The position numbers were made by a program, and so were the translations under genes. The notes under the pieces were generated by a model. That model ran no database searches, was not told the DNA's origin, and worked only from the letters and a program-made list of their open reading frames with translations. From Megalobrama amblycephala (lineage: Eukaryota > Chordata > Actinopteri > Cypriniformes > Xenocyprididae), in assembly GCF_018812025.1 (NCBI RefSeq), contig NC_063052.1, forward strand, positions 23,934,226 to 23,998,225: 64,000 bases of DNA, given 5' to 3'. Shown in pieces: positions 35,701 to 47,700 of the stretch; position 1 is the stretch's first letter; each line of letters opens with the position of its first letter.

Positions 35701-38700
35701 ATTAATAATCGCATCCATGAACATGATTTCTTCCCAAGTCCTATCCCTATTTTTTTGCCCCGTCCATTGAGGTGAAGACCACATGTCCTAAGATTCTGCG
35801 CTCAAACTTGGCGTCATCAAACTACGCCTTTGCTTTGAATAGGCCTCTAGCGACCTCTAGCGGACAGAAATCCTACATACTGCACCTTTAAGACTTCACT
35901 CTATTCCTTAGTAAAAGTTGGTCTCAGCAGCTCTGTGAATAGTTTAAGAAAAAAACTCTTAAATAAGAACCTTTACTGCCACTTAGAACTCTTAGTGGCA
36001 AGATAAAATGATTTGTGATTTAGCCCTAGGACAGAAGTAGTCAGAAGTGGACAAAAGAGACGGATTAAAATATCAGGTATAAATGGTATAAATGGTATAA
36101 ATAAGTTTCCCTCGTCTACTTGTGATCCGATCGACCAAAAAGCATCTTAATAACAGGTGTAAAAAAGGCCTTAGTATCTCAATTTCATCTGTCATAATAG
36201 ACTTTGAATCTCATAATTACGTCAAATTTATGATTATGAACTTGTCAATTTAAATTTTTCTCTTTTTATGCCTTTGTATCAATTATGATTCACCAAAGCA
36301 TGATTTTTTTCTCTTATGTGGCAGAAAGGTGCTTCCATATGTCTGGGATGCCACACATTTGAAGATGTGCATCTTTGGAATGCATTGAGGTTTGATCACT
36401 CCAACGGATTTGTCGGATCACCGGATGTTAATACTAGCTGTAAACAAGGCCCTGGAGAACCATAACAAACAAAATTTTCTGGGGTTCATGAGTAAGTGCA
36501 TGGATCTGAATTCAGTTTTTTCTACACAGCTTGGAGGAGGAAATGCTAAACTTCAGAGCATAAACTAATCCACGACCAGGAATTTCAAGGGATATCTACA
36601 GTTTATACCATTTACCAAGAGACATTATTAACACACTATAAGCATAGTGGTTACATTAACTGGATAATATGCCAGGAACAGTAAACCTTGCTTATTCATA
36701 AGGCATTGTAAAGCAATACTTGTTAAAATGGTGTTTTCAAAGCAATGTTTACTGCTGTGAGTGTGAGTCTCTGATTTACTAATGCTAGGCATTAAAACAA
36801 GTCCATTAAAAGCAAAGCTTTTTCAAAACATGTTTTGTAACTTGCTACCTGTGATATCCCTTATGAAACCACAAAGGAAACAAAAGAAGACTTTATTCAT
36901 GCTGCTGCGTGCAAATACTCATTCTCGCGAGAGATGATGAAAAAAAAAAGTAAAATAAATTCTCCCAGGAGGTGGAAAGACAAGTAAACAACTCACAAGT
37001 AAATAAAGTCACCTAGGAATATTTTCATGGCTCTTTTGTCTATGGTCTGTCATCAATCATCCCTCATTTCTTGTCTCATCTCAGTTTTGCTCTATTTCTC
37101 CTCCCTGTTGCACAGTGAAGCTGTCAAACTCTCTTTTAATCATAAAAAAAAGTCTCTTTCACTATGAAATCACTGGGGGACTGGGCCGACAGAAGGTGAA
37201 TAAAAAAAAAAGTCAAGGCAATAATAATAAAAAAAAAATTATCAAAAAGAAAGATCAGTGACTAGACTAGTTTTTTTTTTTCAGTTCAGAACAAATAAAA
37301 GACCTAAATCAAAGTACTAGAGAACAGGGTCTGACAAGTTCAAGGTTTACCAGGTACTGCAGGGCAATAGGTCTCTGAGTGGGTGAATATAGAAGACAGA
37401 CCACTTTTTGGCCCTCCTTTAAAGATCAAATGTTACACGCTAGTCTGTGGAACATTTATTCATGACAGTCTACTCTGAAAGGTTACAAAAAGATGGGAGC
37501 ACAGAGCTTGTACTCTTGTAACCAAAACAGAAAGTTTAAACAGGGCTTTTCACACTGCGCTTATAAACACTGGATTTTTTGTAATTCAACACAACTTTTA
37601 ACCCTAGGTATAGAGGAACGTTTCACACTTGTCATTTAGAATCAGAGGTTAGCACTGCTTTTGATTTTTTTTCTGCATTGCGGTGCCAAACATGTACAGT
37701 GAGAAATGGTGCGGTGTTAGAATGTTATAGCTACAGTAGATGCCTAGGAACAAACACCCAATCGTCTTTCTCATATTCACGTGACTTTGGACGGTCACAA
37801 AAACACAGCGTGTTGTATGAAAAGTACAGTAGTTCCAGCTACTGATGTTGAAAATATCAAATGGTGAAAGAAAAGGTGTAAATTGGAGTTGAGAAGAGTT
37901 TTAGTCTTATGTCTATAGTCTGAAAAGTCCATTCAGGAAGAAATTAATGGTACAGTCAGCAATGTATAATATGAATATGTAAACAGGTTTGTGTGCTGTG
38001 TTCATCCAATCAATGGCACTGACACCGCAAATATGCAAATATAAGCAGTGGTGTAAAGTATTTGAGTAAATGTAATTAGTTACTGTACTTAAGTATCTTT
38101 TTGGGTACTTTGTAGTAACATCTGAAAGATATTAGCAACTTTTCTTCTCTACTTGACTACATTTTTGAAGAAATGTACTTTTTACTCCAATACATTTGTG
38201 ATGAGTAATGCAATTACACATGGTACATTTTGCATGGCACCTAACTTTTTCTGCAGTAGTTTGTTTCTGCTATAAAGAAGTGATATCACCATCTACAGGG
38301 CATTAAAGGTACTATATCTTGTGCATTTTGCTCTTACTCACCCAAACTTGTCAACAAAGCTACTTTACATGAATGTGAGTGCATTAGCAGGAAGTTGCTG
38401 AATCGCAGGTGTTTTATTTAGTAGATGAGGTCATGACTGCAGCCGTTGATAAGGCCAAAACCAGTACATCCAGTGCAAGTAGACTTTGACTGTTTAATTT
38501 TACTTAACGTTAAATTATTTATCTGCTATTGTAAAGTAATCTAATTACTTTTTACATGCAGTAATCAGTAATGTAATCAAATTACAATTTTTAATGTAGT
38601 CATTTGTAGTGGATTACTTTTTTTGAGTAACTTACCCAACACTGTTGAGGACTAGTAACTTGTAATGGAGTAATTTTCGCTGAAAGGTATCTATACTTTT

Positions 38701-41700
38701 ACTCAAGTATGGTTTTCAGGTATTCTTTACACCTCTGCAAATAAGAATGTTTAGAGATGTACAGTGTGAAGTCATCTTATGAATTTCCAGGATTAAATGT
38801 AAATTACGAGTTGTGTGAAAATGTGAAGATAACCCAGGATTCCGTTTACCTGGGGTTTAGAATGACGCAGGGTTAACTAACAATTTTAAAGTCCTATTCG
38901 GACGGGATTAGTTTATAATTAGTGTAAACTAATTATTACCAGAGCTTCTCAGTGATTTTAGTCCCATCTGAATGTGCCATCTCGGTAATCATTACGGACA
39001 ATGTCAGTAAAGATTACAGCGACTTCTACCTTCTGTAAAAAGGTCCGGAAAAATTACATCAGGTAATACTAATCCAGTTTGAATAGACCCGCTGTAAATA
39101 TGTACGGTAAAATTTAGTCATTTCCTGTTTAAAAGTAGTTCCCCTTTCGATACTTCACTCGTACTGCGTATGGGGAAAGGTCTCCCTTTTTCCCCGCTGC
39201 TGAAGCCTTTTTCAATAACGCAGTGTAACTGCATCGTCATTGGTTCACTCATAGACAAGTTGTTGAACCAATGACGGCGCGGCATAGCTGCGCGGCCTAT
39301 GGCGACAAAGCGCGCGAATATTCCCGCCGAAATGGGCGGGGTTAGGGGCTATATAAGCAGGCGTTTCGCCATAGGATTTCAGTGTTTTCTCCTTCAGCGA
39401 CGACCTCTACTTCTATTCGCTGATCTCCGCCTGAAGCCGAAGAAGCTCGCCGCCTTCCTGACAGCTCTCGCCGCCGTCTGAAGAGGCTCCCGCAGCGGAC
39501 TCGCCTGGATTCGCCGGACGAGGACAGCGCCGGCGCCTTCACTGACTGCAGCTGCAGCGCCGTCGTCTAGCCGCCGCCTCCTGCTTCCCGCTCCCGGCCG
39601 CTTCCTGTGCGTCCCCTGCCGCCATCCGGCGCGCCGCCTGAGAGCTTCACCCGCGGCTTAACGCCGCTCTAAAAGAGCGTTTCCACAGCAGTTTTCACCG
39701 CTTCTAAGAGCTTCCGCGGCCCTCGCCGCTCTACAAAGAGCCACCCAACTGCCGTTTTCACGGCACTGGCATCTCCCGATGCCCCGTCACTCATGTGCTA
39801 CGTGCAGGGCCCCCCGCACGATAGCGACGGACACAGCGAGTGCGTCGCCTGCCTGGGCAAGCCCCATGCGGACGGCGCGCTTGCTGGAGACTCATGCCCG
39901 CACTGTGAGTGCATGAGTCTCAGTTCCCTGCGCTTGCGGGTCGCCTTCTTCACGGAGGGCGATCTCGCCGCTCGCGCCCTCCCGTCTCCTTCCTCCCGCG
40001 AACCGGCCAGGAAGAGACAGCGGGGTAGAGCGACTCAGCGCCCGGAGTTAGGCGAGCTCACGCCGGCCCAGCCCCCGCGTGCCTCGCCCTCTCCTCCGAG
40101 GGAACTCTCTCCCGTTCTGTTCTCTCGCCCTGAGCAGCGTCCCTCTGCCGAAGCAAGTGACCTCGTCTCATTCGGAGGAACAGACGACGAGCAGGATGAC
40201 TCCATGTCACTTGCGGCTTCCGAAGCGGAAGCATGGGTTGGTGAGCCGGATGACCCCGCTCCCCCGCCTCCCTTGGAGCCCATTGAGCACGGCCAGGGCA
40301 TGAACTATTCCGCATCCTGTCCAGAGCCGTGGAAGAGCTGGACCTCGAGTGGGCCCCTCCAGAGGAGCCGTCTCGCAGCCGCCTGGACGAGTGGTTCCTG
40401 CCAGGCCGCCACCAAGCACCTCGCCAGCGCTCAGCGCCCTTTTTCCCCGAGGTCCACGAGGAGCTCACGAAGTCGTGGCGCGCTTCGTATTCCGCCCGCC
40501 TTCATACAACGCACCGCTCCGCCCTCACCGCCGTCGATGGCGCCGAAGAGAAGGAATACGAGCACCTGCCACCCCTAGACGAAGCGGTGGCTGCTCACCT
40601 CTGCCCTCCCGCGGCTGTGGGATGGAAGACCAAGAGGGCCCTTCCTTCCAAGCCCTGTCGGACCACCTCTACTTTGGCTGGACGGGCTTACACCTCGGCG
40701 GGCCAGGCTGCCTCCGCGCTTCATACAATGGCCATATTTCAGTTTCAGTTTTCACCGCTTCTAAGAGCTTCCGCGGCCCTCGCCGCTCTACAAAGAGCCA
40801 CCCAACTGCCGTTTTCACGGCACTGGCATCTCCCGATGCCCCGTCACTCATGTGCTACGTGCAGGGCCCCCCGCACGATAGCGACGGACACAGCGAGTGC
40901 GTCGCCTGCCTGGGCAAGCCCCAAGACCCATGCCCCCAGGTCTTCCAGGCCAAACTCCTCCGCTCGCTGGACGAGTCTGGAATTGATGCGCCGGCTTTCA
41001 AGGATCTTCGCAGCGCCACCGACCTTGCCCTGCGAGCCACGAAGGCCACGGCCCAGGCCATCGGGCGTTCCATGGCCAGCCTGGTAGTTTTGGAGCGCCA
41101 CCTGTGGCTCAACCTTACGGAGATCAAGGACCTGGACAAGACGGCCTTCCTAGACGCCCCGGTCTCTCCCTCTGGTCTCTTCGGGCCTGCAGTGGACGGC
41201 TTCACCGAGCGCTTTACTGCTGCGCAGAAATCATCTCAGGCTATGAGGCATTTCTTGCCTAAGCGCTCCAGCTCTGCTTCTGCGTCCAGCCGCCCCAGGA
41301 CTGCGCCGGCTCAGCAGAACAAGCCAGCTCCACCCGCAACACAGGCAGCGCCACCCAAGGAGCACCGCCAGCGCTCGCGCCCTGCGAAGCGCCCTCCCTT
41401 CCCGAGATGCCAGGGACCCCGGCCCAAGATTGTGCTGGACCCGGTGCCTCCGAAGTCGTCCTGATTCGTCAGGAAGGAAGAGGATGGGGGAATCGTCCCG
41501 TTGCGACCGGACAGCCCCAAAAGCTCCCAAGAGTAATTTCCCCTCCGCCTCGTTTAATTCCGGGCGTGGGAAACATGCTCCAAGTGACAGCTGGGCCCAC
41601 ACCTGTTGCGCCCACCCTAAACGCCGTTTTCACGGCGAACAATATTTTACCTCATCAAAAAAAAAAAAGAGCAAATTTCCTCTTCCACCTCTCTCGGTGT

Positions 41701-44700
41701 ACGACCCCCTCAACGGCGGTCTGTCGCCCGATATCATTCAACCCCTTGCCACTCGGGCCGAGGCCTGGCAGGCCATCCCCGATGTGTCAGAATGGGTTAT
41801 GGGGATCGTAACCCAGGGCTACTCGCTCCAGTTTGCACGACGGCCCCCTCGCTTCGGCGGGGTGCTTCAAACCTCGGTCAATCCGGACGACGCGCATGTC
41901 CTCCGAACCGAAGTCATGACGTTGCTAAGAAAGGGAGCTGTGGAAATAGTTTCCCCGACAGAGAGCGAGTCAGGCTTTTACAGCCGCTACTTTCTGGTCC
42001 CCAAGAAGGATGGTGGTCTCAGACCCATTCTAGACCTCAGACTTTTGAATCACTCCCTCATGAGACGGAAGTTCAAAATGCTGACGCTGAAACAGATCCT
42101 CACGCACATTTGCCCCGAGGACTGGTTCTGCTCGCTGGACCTGAAGGATGCGTATTTTCACATCCAGATAGCCCCCCGTCACAGACGATTCTTGAGATTC
42201 GCATACGAGGGAGTGGCGTACCAATATACGGTCCTGCCCTTCGGGCTGTCTCTGGCTCCTCGCACTTTCACCAAGTGCATGGACGCGGCGCTTTCCCCTC
42301 TGAGGCAAATGGGAATCCGGGTCCTAAATTATCTCGACGACTGGCTCATTCTAGCCCATTCGCGAACCGAGCTGGAACACCACAGATCCGTGCTCCTCAG
42401 CCATTTACAATGTCTGGGTCTCAGGGTCAACTTAGCCAAGAGCTCGCTGTGTCCCACCCAGCGAATCTCGTTTCTGGGGGCAGTTTTCGACTCAGTCCGC
42501 ATGACGGCAGTAGTCTCGCCGGAGCATGCTCTAGCGATTCAGCAGCTCACGGCCTCAATCAAGAACAAAGCCTGTCTCCCTCTGAAGTTTTTCCAGAGGC
42601 TACTAGGGCTGATGGCTTCCGCCTCCCCGGTGCTGCAGCTCGGCCTTCTTCGGATGCGGCCTCTTCAGTACTGGTTGAAGTTCCGGGTTCCTCCCAGCGC
42701 CTGGCGGCACGGCCGCTTATGTCTCAAAGTCAATCAGGCCTGTCTTCTAGCCCTGAAACCTTGGATGGACCCTATGTGGTTCAAGCGCGGAGTACCCTTA
42801 CAGGCGGTCTCACGAAGGACGGTGCTCTCAACGGACGCTTCCAACTCGGGTTGGGGCGCTGTGTGCGAGGGCAGACCGGCCTTCGGCTCGTGGAGTCACG
42901 AGGAAAGTCGTCTACACATCAACTGTCTAGAGATGCTAGCAGTGATGAAGGCCCTTCAGTCTTTTCAGGCTCACTTGACAGGACGTCATGTTCTAGTCCG
43001 ATCGGACAGTATGACAGTGGTGTCATATTTAAACCACCAGGGCGGTCTCTCGTCCAGCCGCTTATGCGCTCTGGCGAAACGTCTTCTGGAATGGGCTCTT
43101 CCGAGGCTTCAGTCGCTCAGAGCGACTCATGTTCCTGGCAGGAACAATCTGGGCGCAGACATGTTGTCACGGAGCAACATCCCCTCTGACGAGTGGATGC
43201 TCCACCCCCAAGTGGTCCTCAAGATTTGGGAGTTCTTCGGGAGGGCAGAGATAGACCTCTTCGCCTCAGAAGACAACTCTCATTGCCCAACATTTTTCTC
43301 GAAGGAAGTCGATGCTCTGGCCCATACATGGCCCAAGCACGCTCCTTTACGCCTTCCCTCCGATCGCACTGATCCCTCAGGTCATCAGGCGCATCAGAGA
43401 AGACCAAGACAGAGTCCTTCTGGTGGTCCCGCTCTGGAGGAACCAGGTTTGGTCCTCGGAGCTGTTCAAGCTCTCCCTGAGAGCCCCGTGGCCGATTCCC
43501 CTGAGACGGGACCTCCTCTCTCAGGCAAACAGAATGATCTGGCACCCACAGCCGGAGCTTTGGGCTCTGCACCTCTGGTCCCTCGATGGGAGCCGACCAG
43601 CCTCCCCGGGGACGTCCTAAATACCATTTCTCAGGCTAGAGCCCCATCCACGAGACGCCTCTATGACCAGAAATGGTCTGTCTTTGTTGATTGGTGTTCC
43701 TCACGCAACATAGACCCTGTGGAGAGTGACGTATCCTTCATACTGTCTTTCCTCCAAGAACGCTTGGAAATGGGGCCCCCCCTTTCTACTTTTAAGGTTT
43801 ACGTAGCAGCCATTGCGGCGTTCCATGCTCCCATTGCTGGCCAATCAGTGGGACGTAACGGCCTTATAATCCGTTTCCTGAGGAGTGCTAGGCGATTGAA
43901 TCCTCCTCGCCCCCTCACCGTTCCCACTTGGGACCTCTCGCTGGTCCTCAGGGCCTTAAAGGGAGCCCCCTTTGAGCCAATGGGTTCAGCCGATCTCAGG
44001 CCCCTAACGCTAAAGACCGCTCTGCTGTTAGCACTGGCATCGGTTAAGCGCGTTGGCGATTTGCAGGCCCTCTCTGTGAGCCCTGCATGCCTTGAATTTG
44101 GGCCTGGAGACTTCGAAGGTCGTTCTGAAACCTAGGCATGGCTACGTTCCTAAGGTGCTCTCAACCCCGTTTAGAGCTCAGGTCATCTCGCTTTCTGCTC
44201 TTCCTCCCTCGGCGGATGAACGAGAGCTAGAGCTACTCTGCCCAGTCAGGGCATTGAGGACCTATGTGGAGCGATCGCAGCCTTTCAGGCAGTCGGATCA
44301 GCTCTTTGTTTGTTTTGGTGGCCGCACCAAAGGGTCTCCGGTCTCAAAACAGCGCCTTTCCCGTTGGATAGTGGACGCTATTAACCTGTGCTACTCCTCA
44401 CTGGGTGCAGACTGCCCCATAGGAGTCAGGGCCCACTCCACTAGAGGAATGGCTTCCTCGTGGGCTTGGTCCAACGGAGTTTCCATTCAAGACATCTGTG
44501 AGGCGGCCGGCTGGTCTTCGCCGTCCACTTTTGTCAGATTCTATCATCTCGATGTCCCGACCTTGCAAGCTCGGGTTCTTTCAGTGTGATTAAGCGGCCT
44601 CTGGCGAGTTCCGCCTCACACAACCCCAGGAATTATTTCCTTAAGTGTAACTAGGGTTCGATTAAGGCTTTGCCTTCTCGCTTGTCTTTTGGACCCACTC

Positions 44701-47700
44701 CCATGTGTCCAATTTCAGGCTATATCGTTCCCAGCCGTGGCACGGCGTGGTTGAATTCGTTCCCCATACGCAGTACGAGTGAAGTATCGAAAGGGAACGT
44801 ACTTGGTTACTAACGTAACCTTGGTTCCCTGAGATACGGAACGAGTACTGCGTCACTTGCCGTGCCACGAGGCTGCGGCTTCAGGGTCGTCACTTCAGTC
44901 AATTACACTGAAATCCTATGGCAAAACGCCTGCTTATATAGCCCCTAACCCCGCCCATTTCGGCGGGAATATTCGCGCGCTTTGTCGCCATAGGCCGCGC
45001 AGCTATGCCGCGCCGTCATTGGTTCACTCATAGACAAGTTGTTGAAAAAGGCTTCAGCAGTGGGGAAAAAGGGAGACCTTTCCCCATTCGCAGTACTCGT
45101 TCCGTATCTCAGGGAACCGAGGTTACGTTAGTAACCGAGTACGTTTTCTGCGCATTTTTCAAGCATGGAAGCACTTAAAGAAACATTCATGTGTTGTAGG
45201 TGGTGGGACAATTTAATTAATAAATCGGACCTAACTGTTATTCATAGTTTATATATTTAGATTATATGTGTTTTCACACATTGTATCAGGAAGCAACGTA
45301 TACCCACATCAGGGAGGTGACGGCAGTGCGTAAATCAAGTTACCCCTCCCACTTCTGCTAGTTTTACTGAGATGTCTTGTCCCGTGCAAATTGGCCAATT
45401 AATATTACAGACATCCTGAGGTAAAATTACTTTACTCCACCTCCCCACGTAAAACTAATCCCGTCCGAATAGGGCGGGAGTGTGAAAAGCCCATGATATC
45501 AAAAAGACAGTTATTTTTGTATATTACTATTGAGAATACACTGATTTTACACTGATTTTAAAATTACAGTTTTGATAAACTACTAAATATTTCCAGGTTT
45601 TAATTCCAACTATTTTACTTCTTTCTCAAAATAGAAGTTAAAATACCACGGTACAAATTGAAAATCAATTGTTTTACAAGTACAAGTGAATTTAGGCATC
45701 ATTTTTTATCTTATTTCGACTCTCATAATGACTTAGTATTCCATAATTTTAAAATTCCATAATGTTTTTTTAATCCCAAAATTATGACTCTGTCTTTTTT
45801 ATTATGTAGTAGAAATGGGCTTCCATATGCCTGGGATGCTACAAATGTGAAGATACACAACATTATAATGTACAGTATTAAATGATTTTCATTTACAGAT
45901 TTTCTAAAGATCACAGGGTTCCTACATATTTTTCCATTTCAAAATTCTATACTTTTCCAGACTCAAATTTCTCAACCTCTCAGTAGATTTTTCAGACCAT
46001 ATTTAACAAATGGTTCATTCAGCATTATATTTAGCATTATATTTGGTATACAGTACATTAATCTATAAATATTTTAATTTTCTCTTTTTTTTCCTCAATG
46101 GTTCTCTCAAAGTGATAAACATGCACTTATATGATGAGAAGAAACCTAAAATGCTTTATAACCTGCATATATTCACATCTGACACATCAGTTTGATACTG
46201 TAAATGTGGTTTGATTTTGTATGATCACCAAACAGCAAAGTACAGTCTGATTTACAGTCTGCTCTTTTATCCATTGCTGGTCTGAGTGGCATTTAAGTAA
46301 ACATTTGTTTAGTGAAGTTCAAAAGTTATTATAAAGAAATAGTTCAGCATAATGAAAATGTGAACCTGGAATTCATTCAGTCATGTTTTACAAATTTATT
46401 TTTAGAAATGTATTATTTTAACTGAATAGACTAGTAAACTGTGTAGAAACCCTGAGTTCAAGTTATTAAATTAACTGTGTTTTTTAAAGATTAACAGGGC
46501 ATTACATGACGACAAAGGTAATCTACAAGCAAAATAAGCACACACAATTAAATAGTTCAGATGGTACAAAAAACAACAACAACAAAAATGGTATAGACAT
46601 TACATGGTTTGTGCACCCAGAAGTACAAGTAGGGTAGTCAAAACAAATTTTAACAAGGTCACTATGTTGTTAGTGCTTTGGATGACGCGAGAAGTTAAAC
46701 AGTTGACACAGTGACACTACGCTGGCTAACAAGATGAAGTTAAGCTATAGTAATCAAGTTCTCACACTAAAAAGTCACAATACCAACTACGGTGAGGACA
46801 TTTTTACTCTATTTTTATCCACTAAATTTTATTGCTTTTCTATATCATTTCTCAGGAAGAGAGAGAGGGAGAGAGAGAAAAAGAGAAGTGTTTTAACTAT
46901 GATAGTAGACTTTTCAAGGTGAGTAATAATGAAGCGACAGGATTAAAGCGCTTTATTTGAATCAGCAGGGCTTCAAAGCACACGGGGAGGAGGTCAGTTC
47001 GAGTCATCTTACCTCACTGCAGGGATCCTCATTGGGTTTATATTCCCACGTGTATCTGCTCATGGTTTTCTAAGGAGTGGGGTGGCGAGAGAGGATTACT
47101 CTACTGACACACTTCTAATACTTTGTTATCATGTCCTCTTAATTAAATCGACATCAGCCTCAGCAGGTATTCCATTATATTAATTGTATCTTGTAAAAAA
47201 AAAAAAAAAAAAAAAAACAGTTAGGACTAAAACTCCAATTTAGTTTTAACCATTTGACAATCATTGCATTGATTGCCCAACCACACTACACAACCGCTAA
47301 TATGATCAGTATGTTTGGAAACGCATAAAATAATCCAGCTGTAGTACTTCACATGGCCTCAGGGGGCAAAGAGATAGGGAGGAAGAAGATGGTATCTCTA
47401 TTTATCATTATCTTAATGATGAAGAAAAGAATGGAAAAGAAAGATCTCCCACACAAAGAAAAGAGTAAAACAATAAGTATACCTCCTAAATCAACAGAGA
47501 CAGAGTGAGCATTTTCTCATGCAGAGTGGAAAACAGCAGGGAAGACAGGAGAGGAAGTTACCTGACACATAATGTTATCATAGTAAGCCAAAGCACGGGC
47601 ATGGGGGAGGTTAGTCGGGGTGTCACACAGTTTCCTTACATTTGCCTGAGAGCCCTCTGCGACGGTGGACAGCGAGAAGTTATCGATGTGCTGCTCCGAC

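Larger units (their letters stand above)
39138..45145 (+). mobile_element. DIRS1-type tyrosine-recombinase retrotransposon, about 6.0 kb
   Basis: Has the full terminal architecture of a DIRS element. Inverted terminal repeats lie at 39138 to about 39375 and about 44900-45145 (shared GGGGAAAGGTCTCCCTTTTT and GGGGCTATATAAGCAGGCGT). An internal complementary region at 44762-44853 joins, back to back, complements of the extreme left end and the extreme right end. There are no LTRs and no integrase. Reading frames for a gag-like protein, RT/RNase H and a tyrosine recombinase lie between, all on + and all interrupted. GC content is much higher than the host intron. It lies antisense to cspg5. Confidence 0.92.
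38893..45474. mobile_element. MITE with 22-bp perfect TIRs, split by the DIRS element
   Basis: CCTATTCGGACGGGATTAGT at 38893 and ACTAATCCCGTCCGAATAGG ending near 45474 are exact inverted copies. Removing the DIRS insert (39138-45145) leaves about 570 bp. The DIRS is therefore younger than this element. Confidence 0.8.

Noticed and set aside
39793..40578. Intact gag protein of the DIRS element
   Set aside because: The frame leaves the family sequence near 40300 and the inserted 178-bp copy breaks the rest.
41430..44135. A single 901-codon host gene
   Set aside because: RT, RNase H and recombinase motifs with inverted repeats and an ICR show it is a DIRS element; part of the frame (about 43345-43610) is not the true coding frame.
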